From RPQJ01 sp963706535 (GTDB lineage: Bacteria > Pseudomonadota > Gammaproteobacteria > Steroidobacterales > Steroidobacteraceae): DNA of 64,000 nt. The notes beneath the pieces were generated by a model that worked only from the letters and a program-made list of their open reading frames with translations, did no database searches and was not told the DNA's origin. Both the position numbers and the translations under genes were made by a program. This document shows positions 1 to 8,013 of this stretch, piece after piece (position 1 is the stretch's first letter; each line of letters starts with the position of its first letter). Location of the stretch: assembly GCA_963706535.1 (NCBI GenBank), contig CAVPMU010000012.1, forward strand, positions 124,001-188,000, read 5' to 3'.

Positions 1-2
1 CC

Positions 3-1760
3 GACGAGGGCGTCGACACCATTTTCGGTTACAGCGGCGGGGCCATCCTGCCGACCTACGATGCCGTGTTCCGTTACAACCAGGAGCACGCGGGCCCGGG
101 CGAGCGCAGCCCGATGCCGCTCATCGTGCCGGCGAACGAGCAGGGCGCGGGCTTCATGGCCGCTGGCTACGCGCGGGCGAGCGGGCGCGTCGGCGTGTGC
201 ATGGTGACCTCGGGCCCGGGTGCGACCAACACGGTGACGCCGGTGCGCGACTGCGCCGCCGACTCGGTGCCGATCGTCGTGATCTGCGGGCAGGTCCCGA
301 CCGCCGCGATCGGCAGCGACGCGTTCCAGGAGGCGCCGGTCGCCAACATCATGGGCGCCGTCGCGAAGCATTGCTTCCTCGTGACCGATCCGGAGCGCCT
401 CGAAGCGACCATGCGCACGGCGTTCGAGATCGCGCGCACCGGGCGCCCGGGCCCGGTGGTGATCGACGTCCCCAAGGACGTGCAGAACTGGCAGGGCACG
501 TTCAAGGGCGAAGGGCACCTCGACGTCCGCGGCTATCGGCAGCGCATGGCGGCGCTCAAGCGCAATGCCGTCACGGACGAGGAGTGCGAGTCGTTGTTCG
601 CGCGGCTCGGCGAGGCCGAGCGACCGCTGATCTACGCCGGCGGCGGGGTGATCCTCGGCGGCGCGTCCGCGGAACTGCGGCGCTTCTCGGCCGAGCTCGG
701 CATCCCCGTGGTCACGACGCTGATGGGCATCGGCTCGGTCGACACCACGCACCCGCTGGCGATGCGCATGCTCGGAATGCATGGCGCGGCCTTCGCGAAC
801 TACGCCGTCGAGGACTGTGACTTCCTCATCACGCTCGGTGCGCGCTTCGATGACCGCGTCGCGGCCGTGCCCGCCAAGTTCGCGAGGAACGCGAAGTGCA
901 TCGCGCACATCGACGTGGACGCCTCGGAGATCAACAAGGTCAAGCGCGTGCAGTGGAGCCACGTGGGCCTGCTCGCGCCGGCGCTGCAGGGCCTGCGCGG
1001 TCACGCGGAACGCACGGGCTTCAGGCGCGACTGGTCGGCCTGGCACACGCACCTCGACGAGCTGCGCCGCACCTACGCCATGAACTACGACCGCTCGGGC
1101 GAGCGGATCCAGCCCTACTACGTGATCGAGGAAATCAACCGGATCACCAGGGGCGAGGCGATCATCGCGACCGGTGTCGGGCAGCACCAGATGTGGGCCG
1201 CGCAGTACTTCGATTTCCGCGAGCCGCGCCTTTGGATCACCTCGGGCAGCATGGGCACGATGGGCTTCGGCCTGCCGGCGGCCATCGGTGCGCAGTTCGC
1301 CTGTCGCGACCGGCTGGTGATCGACGTCGACGGCGACGCGAGCATGCGCATGAACCTCGGCGAGCTCGAGACCGTGACGACCTACGACCTGCCGGTGAAG
1401 GTCGTGGTGCTGAACAACTTCGGCGACGGCATGGTCAAGCAGTGGCAGAAGCTGTTCTTCAAGGGGCGGCTCTCGGCCAGCGACAAGTCGCTGCACAAGA
1501 AGGACTTCGTCAAGGCCGCGCAGGCCGACGGGTTCCGCTGGGCCGTGCGGCTCGACCGCCACGAGGACGTGCCGCGGGTGGTGCGCGAGTTCATCGAGTT
1601 CGACGGGCCCGCGTTCCTCGAGGTGCTGATCGACCCGGACGCGGGCGTCTACCCGATGGTCGGGCCCGGGCAGGCCTACGACGAGATGATCACCGGCGAC
1701 CACATCGCCGCGCGCAACAAGGCCGAGGCGAAGGAGCCCGGCGCGTCGGAGATGTTCTGA
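3..1760 (+). CDS. ilvB: Acetolactate synthase large subunit (5' partial)
   Basis: ThDP-dependent enzyme condensing two pyruvates (or pyruvate and 2-oxobutyrate) in branched-chain amino acid synthesis. The reading frame is open to the window edge and already shows the N-terminal motif (YSGGAILPTYDA, usually YPGGAILP), so only a few residues are missing. The catalytic glutamate lies in NEQGAGFMAAGYARA. The FAD-region motif LGARFDDRV is present, and the ThDP/Mg motif runs from GDASMRMNL to VVLNN. The C-terminus has the typical VYPMVGPG. About 585 residues are visible, which is full family length. No small regulatory subunit gene (ilvN) follows; the next gene is a chromate transporter whose start overlaps this stop. 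The Ser in place of Pro in the first motif is mildly unusual. A related ThDP carboligase cannot be excluded, but the RFDDRV and QWQ motifs favour acetolactate synthase. Confidence 0.88.
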   Translation, partial: DEGVDTIFGYSGGAILPTYDAVFRYNQEHAGPGERSPMPLIVPANEQGAGFMAAGYARASGRVGVCMVTSGPGATNTVTPVRDCAADSVPIVVICGQVPTAAIGSDAFQEAPVANIMGAVAKHCFLVTDPERLEATMRTAFEIARTGRPGPVVIDVPKDVQNWQGTFKGEGHLDVRGYRQRMAALKRNAVTDEECESLFARLGEAERPLIYAGGGVILGGASAELRRFSAELGIPVVTTLMGIGSVDTTHPLAMRMLGMHGAAFANYAVEDCDFLITLGARFDDRVAAVPAKFARNAKCIAHIDVDASEINKVKRVQWSHVGLLAPALQGLRGHAERTGFRRDWSAWHTHLDELRRTYAMNYDRSGERIQPYYVIEEINRITRGEAIIATGVGQHQMWAAQYFDFREPRLWITSGSMGTMGFGLPAAIGAQFACRDRLVIDVDGDASMRMNLGELETVTTYDLPVKVVVLNNFGDGMVKQWQKLFFKGRLSASDKSLHKKDFVKAAQADGFRWAVRLDRHEDVPRVVREFIEFDGPAFLEVLIDPDAGVYPMVGPGQAYDEMITGDHIAARNKAEAKEPGASEMF

Positions 1761-3016
1761 CGGAGCGAGGGGGTCGGCCGTCGTTCGCCGAGGCGGCACG
1801 CTTCTGGCTCGGCCTCGGCTTCGTCTCCTTCGGCGGCCCGGCGGGGCAGATCGCGATCATGCATCGCGAGGTCGTCGAGCGACGTGGTTGGCTCGACGAA
1901 CGCCGATTCACCGACGCGCTCAATTTCTGCATGCTGCTGCCTGGACCCGAGGCGCTGCAGCTCGCGATCTATCTCGGCTGGAAGCTGCACGGCACGCGCG
2001 GCGGGCTCGTCGCCGGCCTCGGCTTCATCGGGCCCGCGATCCTTCTGCTGCTCGCACTGTCCTACGCGTACGCACGGTTCGGCAGCCTGCCCGCCGCCGA
2101 GGGCGTGCTGCTCGGCCTGAAGGCCGCGGTGGTCGTGCTGGTGGCGCAGGCGCTCGTGAAGATCGGTCGTCGCGCGTTGCGCAGCCCGTTGCACGTGCTG
2201 CTCGCCGTGCTGGCATTCATCGCACTCGAATTCCTGGGGCTGCCATTCCCACTGCTGGTCGCCGCCGCGGGATCGCTGGGTGCCGCCGTCGCGTGGCGAC
2301 AACCGCGACCGGCCGCCGCCGACCGGCCGCCGCCGGGCCCGTCGCAGAGCGTGCGGGTCGTGACGACCGGGCTTGCGCTGTGGCTCGCACCGCTCGTGCT
2401 GGTCGCGGCGCTGCTCGGCACCGACTCGCTCTGGACCCGCATCTATCTCTTCTTCACGCAGGCAGCGCTGGTGACATTCGGCGGTGCCTACGCCGTGCTC
2501 GGCTACGTCACGCAGCACCTGGTGCAGGACCTCGGATGGTTGACGGCCAGCCAGGCCGTGGCGGGCCTCGCGCTCGCGGAGACCACGCCCGGACCACTGG
2601 TGATCGTGCTGCAGTTCATGGGCTTCATGGCCGGGTGGAACGAACCGGGGCCCTTCAGTCCGGCCGTGGCGGCCGTCCTCGCGGCGCTGCTTGCCTCGTG
2701 GGCGACGTTCCTGCCGTCGTTCGTCTTCATCTTCCTCGGCGCTCCCCACGTCGAGCGCATCTCGCACGAACCGCGCATCGCCGCCGCGCTGGCGGCGATC
2801 ACCGCCGCGGTGGTCGGAGTGATCGCATCGCTGGCGCTGCTGCTCGCCAAGGTGGTGCTGCTTCCGGCGGGAATCGCAGCGGGACCTTCCGTGCCTGCGG
2901 TCGCGATCGTCGCCGGCGCCTGGCTGCTGCTGCAGCGAACGCGACTGGAACTTCCGTGGGTGCTGGTCGCCGCGGCGCTCGCGGGGCTCGGGGCCGAGCT
3001 CGCCGGCTGGACCTAG
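1757..3016 (+). CDS. chrA: ChrA-family chromate transporter, probable CTG start
   Basis: Predicted inner-membrane transporter of the CHR family, which exports chromate using ion gradients. Both CHR halves are recognisable. The first has FVSFGGPAGQIAIMHRE and LPGPEALQLAIYLG near the N-terminus. The second has VTFGGAYAVLGYVTQ and TTPGPLVIVLQFMGF in the C-terminal half. About ten hydrophobic segments give the usual long-chain (about 400 aa) form. No ATG, GTG or TTG lies in frame upstream of the conserved N-terminus. The best start is CTG at 1757, which overlaps the ilvB stop as CTGA and has GGAG five bases upstream (1748-1751). The next in-frame ATG (1859) would remove the first CHR signature. 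Translational coupling to ilvB is likely. Family assignment is secure; substrate is inferred from the family. Confidence 0.85.
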   Translation: MTERGGRPSFAEAARFWLGLGFVSFGGPAGQIAIMHREVVERRGWLDERRFTDALNFCMLLPGPEALQLAIYLGWKLHGTRGGLVAGLGFIGPAILLLLALSYAYARFGSLPAAEGVLLGLKAAVVVLVAQALVKIGRRALRSPLHVLLAVLAFIALEFLGLPFPLLVAAAGSLGAAVAWRQPRPAAADRPPPGPSQSVRVVTTGLALWLAPLVLVAALLGTDSLWTRIYLFFTQAALVTFGGAYAVLGYVTQHLVQDLGWLTASQAVAGLALAETTPGPLVIVLQFMGFMAGWNEPGPFSPAVAAVLAALLASWATFLPSFVFIFLGAPHVERISHEPRIAAALAAITAAVVGVIASLALLLAKVVLLPAGIAAGPSVPAVAIVAGAWLLLQRTRLELPWVLVAAALAGLGAELAGWT

Positions 3017-3051
3017 CTGCTTCGATCGCGAAACAGCGCACCGAATCGCCG

Positions 3052-4550
3052 TCAGCCCAGGCCGACCGTCGGCCCGACGTTCGCGTTCAGGCGGAGCAGG
3101 TTCCCTGGGTCGTACTTGTTCTTGACGAGTTGCAGCCGAGCGAGATTGCCCTGGAAATTCCGTTCGACCACGGGCGCGGGTTCGTCCGCTACCTCGACCG
3201 AGTAGAAGCCGTCGGTGTACTTCTCGAGCTTTCGCCAGTATTCCTGGACGTAACGGACATGGCGTGTCGCGTCCTTGCGCAGCGGCCAGGACACCGCCGC
3301 AAACATGTTGAGTTTCGATCGTCGATGCGGAAATGCGGTGGCGTCGACCGCCACGTCGCCGATCCTGCGTCCGCCGTGCTGGAAGAAGACGGTCGAGTTG
3401 CGCCCCGGGTCCGCCCGAAGCCGGCGGCGAGCGCCTTGCTCAAGCCCGCCGGGAAGGTATCGATGAACCCGGACTTCAGGTAGCGGCCTTCGCCACGCGG
3501 GTCGGTCTGGTCGGTGCTCCGCTGCAGGGCGACGTAGTCGACCGCCTTGATCGTATCGTTCATCGGCGCACCGAGCCGACGCAACGGCGCCATGGCTCGC
3601 TCGGCCTGCTCGGGCGGTCCCGAGTAGCAGGCGCTGAACACGAACACGCCTGGGTTGCCGCCCATGCGCGCACTCATGATGGCGTCGAGATACAGTTCGG
3701 CCGGCGCCTCCGCGCTGATATGCGCGTATGCCTCCACCAGTTCGCGAGCGCGTGCCAGCGGGAAGACCAGGCTGCCGCCGACGACCTGCCGCTGCATCGG
3801 ATGCAACTGGAATTCGAATGCAGTCACGACGCCGAAGTTGCCGCTGCCACCGCGTACTCCCCAGAACAGGTCGGGATTCTCTTCCACGCTGGCGTGTCGC
3901 AACTGACCGTCTGCGGTCACGACATCGACCGAGACCACGTTATCCAGTGCCAGGCCAAAACGCCGCGCCAGGCGGCCGAAACCACCACCGAGCGTCAGGC
4001 CGCCGACTCCCGTGTGCGAGACCGTGCCGGCGGTCGTGACGAGGCCGTGAGCCATCGCCTCGTGGTCGGGATCGCCCAGCAGGCTGCCGCCGGCAACGTA
4101 GGCCCGGCGCGCAGTCGGATCGACCCGCGCGCCACGCATGCGTGACAGGTCGATCTGCATGCCGCCGTCGCAGGTCGAGGTGCCGCCGTAGCTGTGGCCG
4201 CCGCATTTCACGGCGAGCAGCAGTTCGTGCTCGCGGGCGAAATCCACCGCCGTACGCACGTCGGCGGCACCGGTGGGCTGGACGACGAGGGCGGGGTGCT
4301 TGTCGATGGCCTCGTTCAGCACGCGACGCGCCTGGTCGTAGCCCGCGTTGCCCGGCAGCAGCAGCGAGCCGCGCAGGTTGTTCTTCAATTGCTGCAGGTC
4401 GCTGGCACGGAGCGAAATCGCCGAACCAGCAGCACTGATCGCCCGGACGTCACCGGAAATCACCGCCAGCTCGGCCAGCGTCCTGCCGAAAGGCAGCGCC
4501 GTGCCCAAGGCCGCCGCCACCGACATACCGACGAATCCACGCCTGTTCAT
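3052..4550 (-). pseudogene. Tat-exported FAD-linked (BBE-like) oxidase, frameshifted
   Basis: FAD-binding oxidoreductase of the berberine-bridge/vanillyl-alcohol-oxidase type. The N-terminus (MNRRGFVGM, then a hydrophobic stretch) is a twin-arginine signal, so the enzyme should act in the periplasm. The FAD domain contains CGGHSYGG, whose His119 is the usual covalent flavin site, and GVGGLTLGGGFGRLARRFG. The second covalent Cys of bicovalent BBE enzymes is absent, so mono-covalent FAD is expected. The frame breaks near 3411-3417, where one G appears to be missing from a G-run. The C-terminal BBE domain resumes in another frame (NFQGNLARLQLVKNKYDP) and ends at 3052. With one base restored the protein is full length, so sequence error is as likely as a true mutation. 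Substrate unknown. Confidence 0.8.
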
Positions 4551-4640
4551 GAGCGTCCCCCCCGGGAATTTATTGTGCGACGGGGGGCAGCATACTCAGG
4601 GGTGCCGGCTCCGCGGACCCCGTTCGGCGTCGATTTCGCG

Positions 4641-5279
4641 TCAGTCCGCGGCGCCGAGCAGCGTGTCGATCCTGGCGGCGAATTCCTCGTACGGCCGCGC
4701 GCCGGAGACTATTTCGCCCTCGAAGGAACCGTTCACGACGCGCCCGATCACGAAGCTCGGCGTCGAGCGGATGCCCTGCGACTGCGCGAGCGCGAGGTCG
4801 GCGCGGACGTTCGCTTCCTGGCGGCCGTCACGGCGGCAGGCGTCGAAGCGGCCGGCATCCATGCCGAATCGCCGCGCGAGCTCGTCGTAGGGGGCGCTGC
4901 CGAGACGCGACTGTCCGGCAAACAGCGCCTCGCGAAAATCCCAGAACTTCCCCTGCTCGCCCGCGCAGCGGGCTGCCACCGCCGCCGGGAGGGCGAAGGC
5001 GTGGAACGGCAGCGGCAGGTCGCGCGACGCGAACCGCACCTTGCCGGTGTCGATGTAGTTGCGCCGGATCTCGGGAAAGACCTGCGTGGCGAACCGCGCG
5101 CAGTAGGGGCACTGCAGGTCGGTGAACTCGATGATCGAGACCGGCGCGTCCTCGCGGCCGAGCATGTTGAATTCGACCGGGGGTGTCGCGTCGGCGGCCG
5201 CTGGTGGCGTCGGGCTCGACGCGCACGCGGCGCCGAGCGCTGGCAGCAGCACGAATGCAAGGCGAAGCATTTTTCTCAT
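4641..5279 (-). CDS. DsbA-like thiol:disulfide oxidoreductase, exported
   Basis: Thioredoxin-fold protein of the DsbA/thioredoxin_4 group. After a signal peptide (MRKMLRLAFVLLPALGAAC) comes VSIIEFTDLQCPYC, giving the redox pair C57-P-Y-C60, followed by the helical insertion and a cis-Pro motif (STPSFVIG). It probably oxidises or isomerises disulfides in the periplasm. Cys19 sits in a weak lipobox (LGAAC), so the protein may be a lipoprotein or simply processed. The ATG at 5279 was chosen because it places the signal at the N-terminus; the frame is open 48 codons further upstream without signal-like sequence. The gene stands alone, divergent from glyoxalase I. Length (212 aa) is normal. The physiological partner is unknown. 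Confidence 0.82.
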   Translation of the reverse strand: MRKMLRLAFVLLPALGAACASSPTPPAAADATPPVEFNMLGREDAPVSIIEFTDLQCPYCARFATQVFPEIRRNYIDTGKVRFASRDLPLPFHAFALPAAVAARCAGEQGKFWDFREALFAGQSRLGSAPYDELARRFGMDAGRFDACRRDGRQEANVRADLALAQSQGIRSTPSFVIGRVVNGSFEGEIVSGARPYEEFAARIDTLLGAAD

Positions 5280-5406
5280 GGAGCGCAGGTTGCACTGCGG
5301 GCCCCGCGCGACACAAGCCCGCGCGCTGGCTGACGGCGGCAAACCGAGACGCGCGGCGCTAACATGGTCGTCTCCGGACCGCGCCGGTCCCTGCGGATGG
5401 CCTGCA

Positions 5407-5826
5407 ATGAAGTATCTCCACACGATGGTGCGCGTGACGGATCTCGACCAGTCGCTGCGCTTCTACTGCGACGCGCTCGGCCTGCGCGAGCTGCGCCGCT
5501 ACGACAGCGAGCCGGGGCGCTACACCCTGGTGTTCCTCGCCGCCCCCGGCGACGAAGACGCACAGGTCGAACTCACCTGGAACTGGGATCCTGAAGGCTA
5601 CGGCATCGGCCGCGCCTTCGGCCACCTCGCCTACCAGGTGGACGACATCTATGCCGCCTGCCAGCGACTCCTCGACCACGGCGTGACCATCAACCGCCCG
5701 CCGCGCGACGGCCGCATGGCCTTCGTGCGCTCGCCGGACCAGATCTCGGTCGAGCTGCTGCAGAAGGGCGCCGCGCTGGCGGCGGCGGAGCCGTGGAAGA
5801 GCATGCCGAACAGCGGCAGCTGGTGA
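5407..5826 (+). CDS. gloA: Glyoxalase I (lactoylglutathione lyase)
   Basis: Converts the hemithioacetal of methylglyoxal and glutathione to S-lactoylglutathione. The 139-residue single-domain protein has the four metal ligands of the Ni/Co-type bacterial enzyme: H5, E55, H73 and E116, in LHTMVRV, VELTWNW, FGHLAYQV and SVELLQK. Substrate-loop motifs RFYCDALGL and NWDPEGYGIGRAFGH match the family closely. The ATG at 5407 gives the exact canonical N-terminus (MKYLHTMVRV). It is divergent from the DsbA-like gene and is followed by an AT-richer island, so it is probably monocistronic. Confidence 0.95.
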   Translation: MKYLHTMVRVTDLDQSLRFYCDALGLRELRRYDSEPGRYTLVFLAAPGDEDAQVELTWNWDPEGYGIGRAFGHLAYQVDDIYAACQRLLDHGVTINRPPRDGRMAFVRSPDQISVELLQKGAALAAAEPWKSMPNSGSW

Positions 5827-5858
5827 GCCGGAGGAGAGTGACTAATGATCAATGAATA

Positions 5859-5935
5859 GCGGTTAGTGAAGAGGGCGACGCGCCGGCTTCCTGCCATCCC
5901 TAACCCCCAGGCTCTGTCACCAATTCGTGTTGGTC
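5859..5935. repeat. Left boundary repeats of the 6-8 kb island
   Basis: Two short sequences here recur in inverted orientation at the far side of the island. The decamer gcggttagtg (5859-5868) matches cactaaccgc at 7963-7972. A 23-bp sequence beginning tctgtcaccaattcg (5913-5935) matches 7906-7928 exactly on the other strand. The order is mirrored (outer decamer, inner 23-mer), with spacers of 44 and 34 bp. Confidence 0.7.
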
Positions 5936-6042
5936 GTTACCGAAAGATCAGGTAAATAGCGGACATCGGGCCAGGCCCGGGTTCGGCCACAGAAGCGGAC
6001 CTTTGGGTACCAGGCCAGATTGCCGAAACCAATTTCATTGTC

Positions 6043-6474
6043 GTGCGTCGGTGCAGCGTGAACGAGCCGTGGTCCAAGACACTCGGGCGCATCCTATGGT
6101 GGATACTTTCGCGGCCGTGGGCGGCGATGATGGCGGCAGGTTGGCCGCTAATGATCGCCTACGGTCTGGTACAACCTCGCACGGCTGACCTAGCCACGAT
6201 GCACCTCGCACCGGGGGAGGTGGCGCTATTGGTCGGCTTGTCCGGCAATCACGACCGTGGAACCGGGAGACGAAGCTACATCGTATTGCCGCGTGCGCTC
6301 GGAACCGGCGCCGTTACTGTTGTCGCGGATGGGTCGCCGCAAATGGCCGAAGAAGTGTCAGGCGCGCTGCTCTTTCTCGTCTTCGTCTGGGTCGCGTGCG
6401 TCTATTTGGCGTGGCGATACTGTTGGCGTCCGACACGGAGCGCGTGGCGCGATCTAGACCGAGCACGTGCGTAG
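6043..6474 (+). CDS. Small membrane protein of unknown function
   Basis: No family recognised. The translation (up to 143 aa) has a hydrophobic segment near the N-terminus (about residues 16-45) and a second near the C-terminus (LLFLVFVWVACVYLAWRYC), separated by a polar loop that would be extracytoplasmic if both ends are inside. GTG codons at 6043 and 6058 and an ATG at 6127 are possible starts, and no convincing ribosome site separates them. Base composition is less GC-rich than the flanking core genes. It lies inside the repeat-bounded island with another membrane protein and a toxin-antitoxin pair, all on the same strand, which suggests acquired DNA. It could be non-coding, but the two clean hydrophobic segments argue for a real gene. 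Confidence 0.5.
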   Translation: MRRCSVNEPWSKTLGRILWWILSRPWAAMMAAGWPLMIAYGLVQPRTADLATMHLAPGEVALLVGLSGNHDRGTGRRSYIVLPRALGTGAVTVVADGSPQMAEEVSGALLFLVFVWVACVYLAWRYCWRPTRSAWRDLDRARA

Positions 6475-6596
6475 CGGTCGTGTTTGGTGTCCGCAGTGGG
6501 TCTGTTTAGGCCGGTCGCCTGGCAGCAATATCGGCCAGAAACGGACCTGCGATTTCGCGACTCACAGACCTTTCGCAAACGTGTCCGAGGCCCGAT

Positions 6597-7187
6597 TTGT
6601 CAATAGATGCCCACCGTCTCGCCAAGCACTACTCCAGTAAGTCCGACGACGAATTGGATGCACTGCATGCGTCGGGGGTGCTCACCGACACCGCGTATTC
6701 TGCAATTGAGGCCGAGATGTTCCGTCGAGGTCGAGTTGTGCCAGAGCGACCGATTGAGCCACGCCTCAAACAGCCAGCGCTCGATCCGACCACTAAGTGG
6801 CAAAGGGAATCGATTTTGATTTGGGCCGCTTGCATGCTCGTCTGGTGGACCGCTGTGCCCTTGTTGAATATGAAGCCCATCGTAGGATCGCCAGCTCTGT
6901 CCATGCTGATTTCAATCGCGCCAATCTTCTTTCTCATCCGTGGAGTGCAGGCTTTGATGCATCCCGAAATCGCGTCGAGATATCCAGAGGCCGTTCTTCT
7001 CGGGGTGATCGCAACCGTGCCATTTCTTTCGATTGCCCCTATATCGATTCGATTGGCTCTGGAGGCGTGGCCGACTCATCGAAGTTGGATTGTGCTCAGC
7101 CTGGCCGGGCTTGTCGTATCGCTGGCTTATCTTTGGCGTGCTGTGCGGTACTGGCTAGATCGCTCGCGTCTGCGGGGGCAGGCGTAA
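6597..7187 (+). CDS. Four-helix membrane protein with N-terminal helical motif
   Basis: Unrecognised 196-residue protein, TTG start. Residues 10-45 (YSSKSDDELDALHASGVLTD, then AYSAIEAEMFRRG) form an amphipathic pattern seen at the N-terminus of various bacterial membrane proteins: S-D-x-E-L, leucines, then L-T-x-x-A and E-x-x-R-R-G. Four hydrophobic segments follow (about 75-92, 103-120, 131-150, 162-182) and a basic tail ends the protein. GC content and codon use are lower than in neighbouring core genes. It sits between a lone membrane protein and the toxin-antitoxin genes inside the repeat-bounded island. Function cannot be assigned. Confidence 0.6.
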   Translation: MSIDAHRLAKHYSSKSDDELDALHASGVLTDTAYSAIEAEMFRRGRVVPERPIEPRLKQPALDPTTKWQRESILIWAACMLVWWTAVPLLNMKPIVGSPALSMLISIAPIFFLIRGVQALMHPEIASRYPEAVLLGVIATVPFLSIAPISIRLALEAWPTHRSWIVLSLAGLVVSLAYLWRAVRYWLDRSRLRGQA

Positions 7188-7222
7188 CGCTCTGGACTTC
7201 CGAATGTCTGGAACGGGTCGTT

Positions 7223-7252
7223 TTGACATAACAAAAATAGTATAGCTATTAT
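7223..7252 (+). promoter_or_regulatory. Sigma-70 promoter with overlapping operator for the toxin-antitoxin operon
   Basis: TTGACA (7223-7228) and TATTAT (7247-7252) are separated by 18 bp. The inverted repeat aatag-tatag-ctatt (7236-7250), containing the palindrome atagctat, overlaps the -10 box and is a good candidate antitoxin operator for autoregulation. The ATG of the toxin begins five bases after the -10 box, so the transcript would be leaderless or nearly so. Confidence 0.75.
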
Positions 7253-7257
7253 TTGTC

Positions 7258-7542
7258 ATGTGGCGAATTGAGGAGCATCGTCGGGTAGATAAGCAACTGT
7301 CCGGTGCGGTGCCGCTGGAGATTTTGAAGCGCTATGAGAAGTGGAAAGACATTGCCGCGCTTTCGGGGCCGCCCGGGCTACGCGCCATCAGGGGATTCCA
7401 CGATGAATCCCTTTCCGGCGACTGGAAAGGACATCGATCGTCGCGTCTTGGCTTGAAGTGGAGAGTGATCTACCGCGTTGCAGCGAACCTGTTACTGATA
7501 CAGGTCATTCAGGTCACGCCCCACGACTATCGGAGACCGTGA
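7258..7542 (+). CDS. RelE/ParE-superfamily toxin of a type II toxin-antitoxin system
   Basis: 94-residue protein of the RelE/HigB-like fold, probably a ribosome-dependent mRNA interferase. Conserved features include the WKGHRSSRL segment, WRVIYRV in the core strands and the C-terminal HDYRRP; R60, R63, R69, H89 and Y91 are candidate active-site residues. It precedes its antitoxin by one base, the toxin-first order found in HigBA-type operons. There is no Shine-Dalgarno sequence, because the start codon lies at the expected transcription start; this may keep toxin synthesis low. The target and cleavage specificity are not visible from sequence. Confidence 0.85.
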   Translation: MWRIEEHRRVDKQLSGAVPLEILKRYEKWKDIAALSGPPGLRAIRGFHDESLSGDWKGHRSSRLGLKWRVIYRVAANLLLIQVIQVTPHDYRRP

Positions 7543-7543
7543 G

Positions 7544-7795
7544 ATGAGAGAGTTCAGATTGGCCAAGCGGCGCGTCGAGGTTTCCGTCGGCGATTCGGTG
7601 CGCATTCTCCGGGAGCTCCAAGAGCTCACGCAGGCCCAGCTCGCCGAACTCACGGGTATTCCGCAGTCCACGATCTCGGCCATTGAGAACGGCCGGATCA
7701 ACCTGGGCGTTGCGCGGGCAAAAGTGCTGGCGCGAGCGCTCAAGTGTCATCCGGCAGTACTGGTATTTCCGAACTGGGACGAATCGGCGGCATAA
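7544..7795 (+). CDS. Xre-family antitoxin
   Basis: 83-residue DNA-binding antitoxin. Residues 29-50 form a classic Xre/Cro helix-turn-helix (TQAQLAELTGIPQSTISAIE), followed by NGRINLGVARAKVLARALKC. The short N- and C-terminal tails are expected to bind and neutralise the upstream toxin. The ATG follows the toxin stop by one base, so translation is coupled. It likely represses the operon through the inverted repeat overlapping the -10 box at 7236-7250. Confidence 0.88.
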   Translation: MREFRLAKRRVEVSVGDSVRILRELQELTQAQLAELTGIPQSTISAIENGRINLGVARAKVLARALKCHPAVLVFPNWDESAA

Positions 7796-7905
7796 CACAG
7801 CGTTCGAGGTGCGGGCTTCCCAGTCTTTCCAGACATCGAACGTGGGTCTGCTTCGGGTCGATCGTCACCCTTGAACGTCCGCTCTGAGGACAAGTTCTCT
7901 GGCGT

Positions 7906-8001
7906 GACCAACACGAATTGGTGACAGACCCAACCCCTATCCCCTTTCCGCCTCCGCTTTTCCACTAACCGCCAACCGCTATCCGCCAACCGCTCTCCCG
8001 C
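7906..8001. repeat. Right boundary repeats and degenerate 7-bp tandem array
   Basis: The 23-bp sequence at 7906-7928 is the exact reverse complement of 5913-5935, and cactaaccgc (7963-7972) mirrors 5859-5868. From about 7965 to 8001 the sequence is a degenerate tandem heptamer (ctaaccgc, caaccgc, tatccgc, caaccgc, tctcccgc) that ends just before the murB stop. This resembles short dispersed intergenic repeats of some GC-rich gammaproteobacteria, but copy number elsewhere cannot be judged from one window. Confidence 0.65.
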
Positions 8002-8013
8002 GCCGTCGCTACC

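Noticed and set aside
5936..7905. Integron cassette array with attC sites
   Set aside because: Same-strand small genes and repeated spacers are suggestive, but no GTTRRRY/RYYYAAC core pair and no integrase were found.
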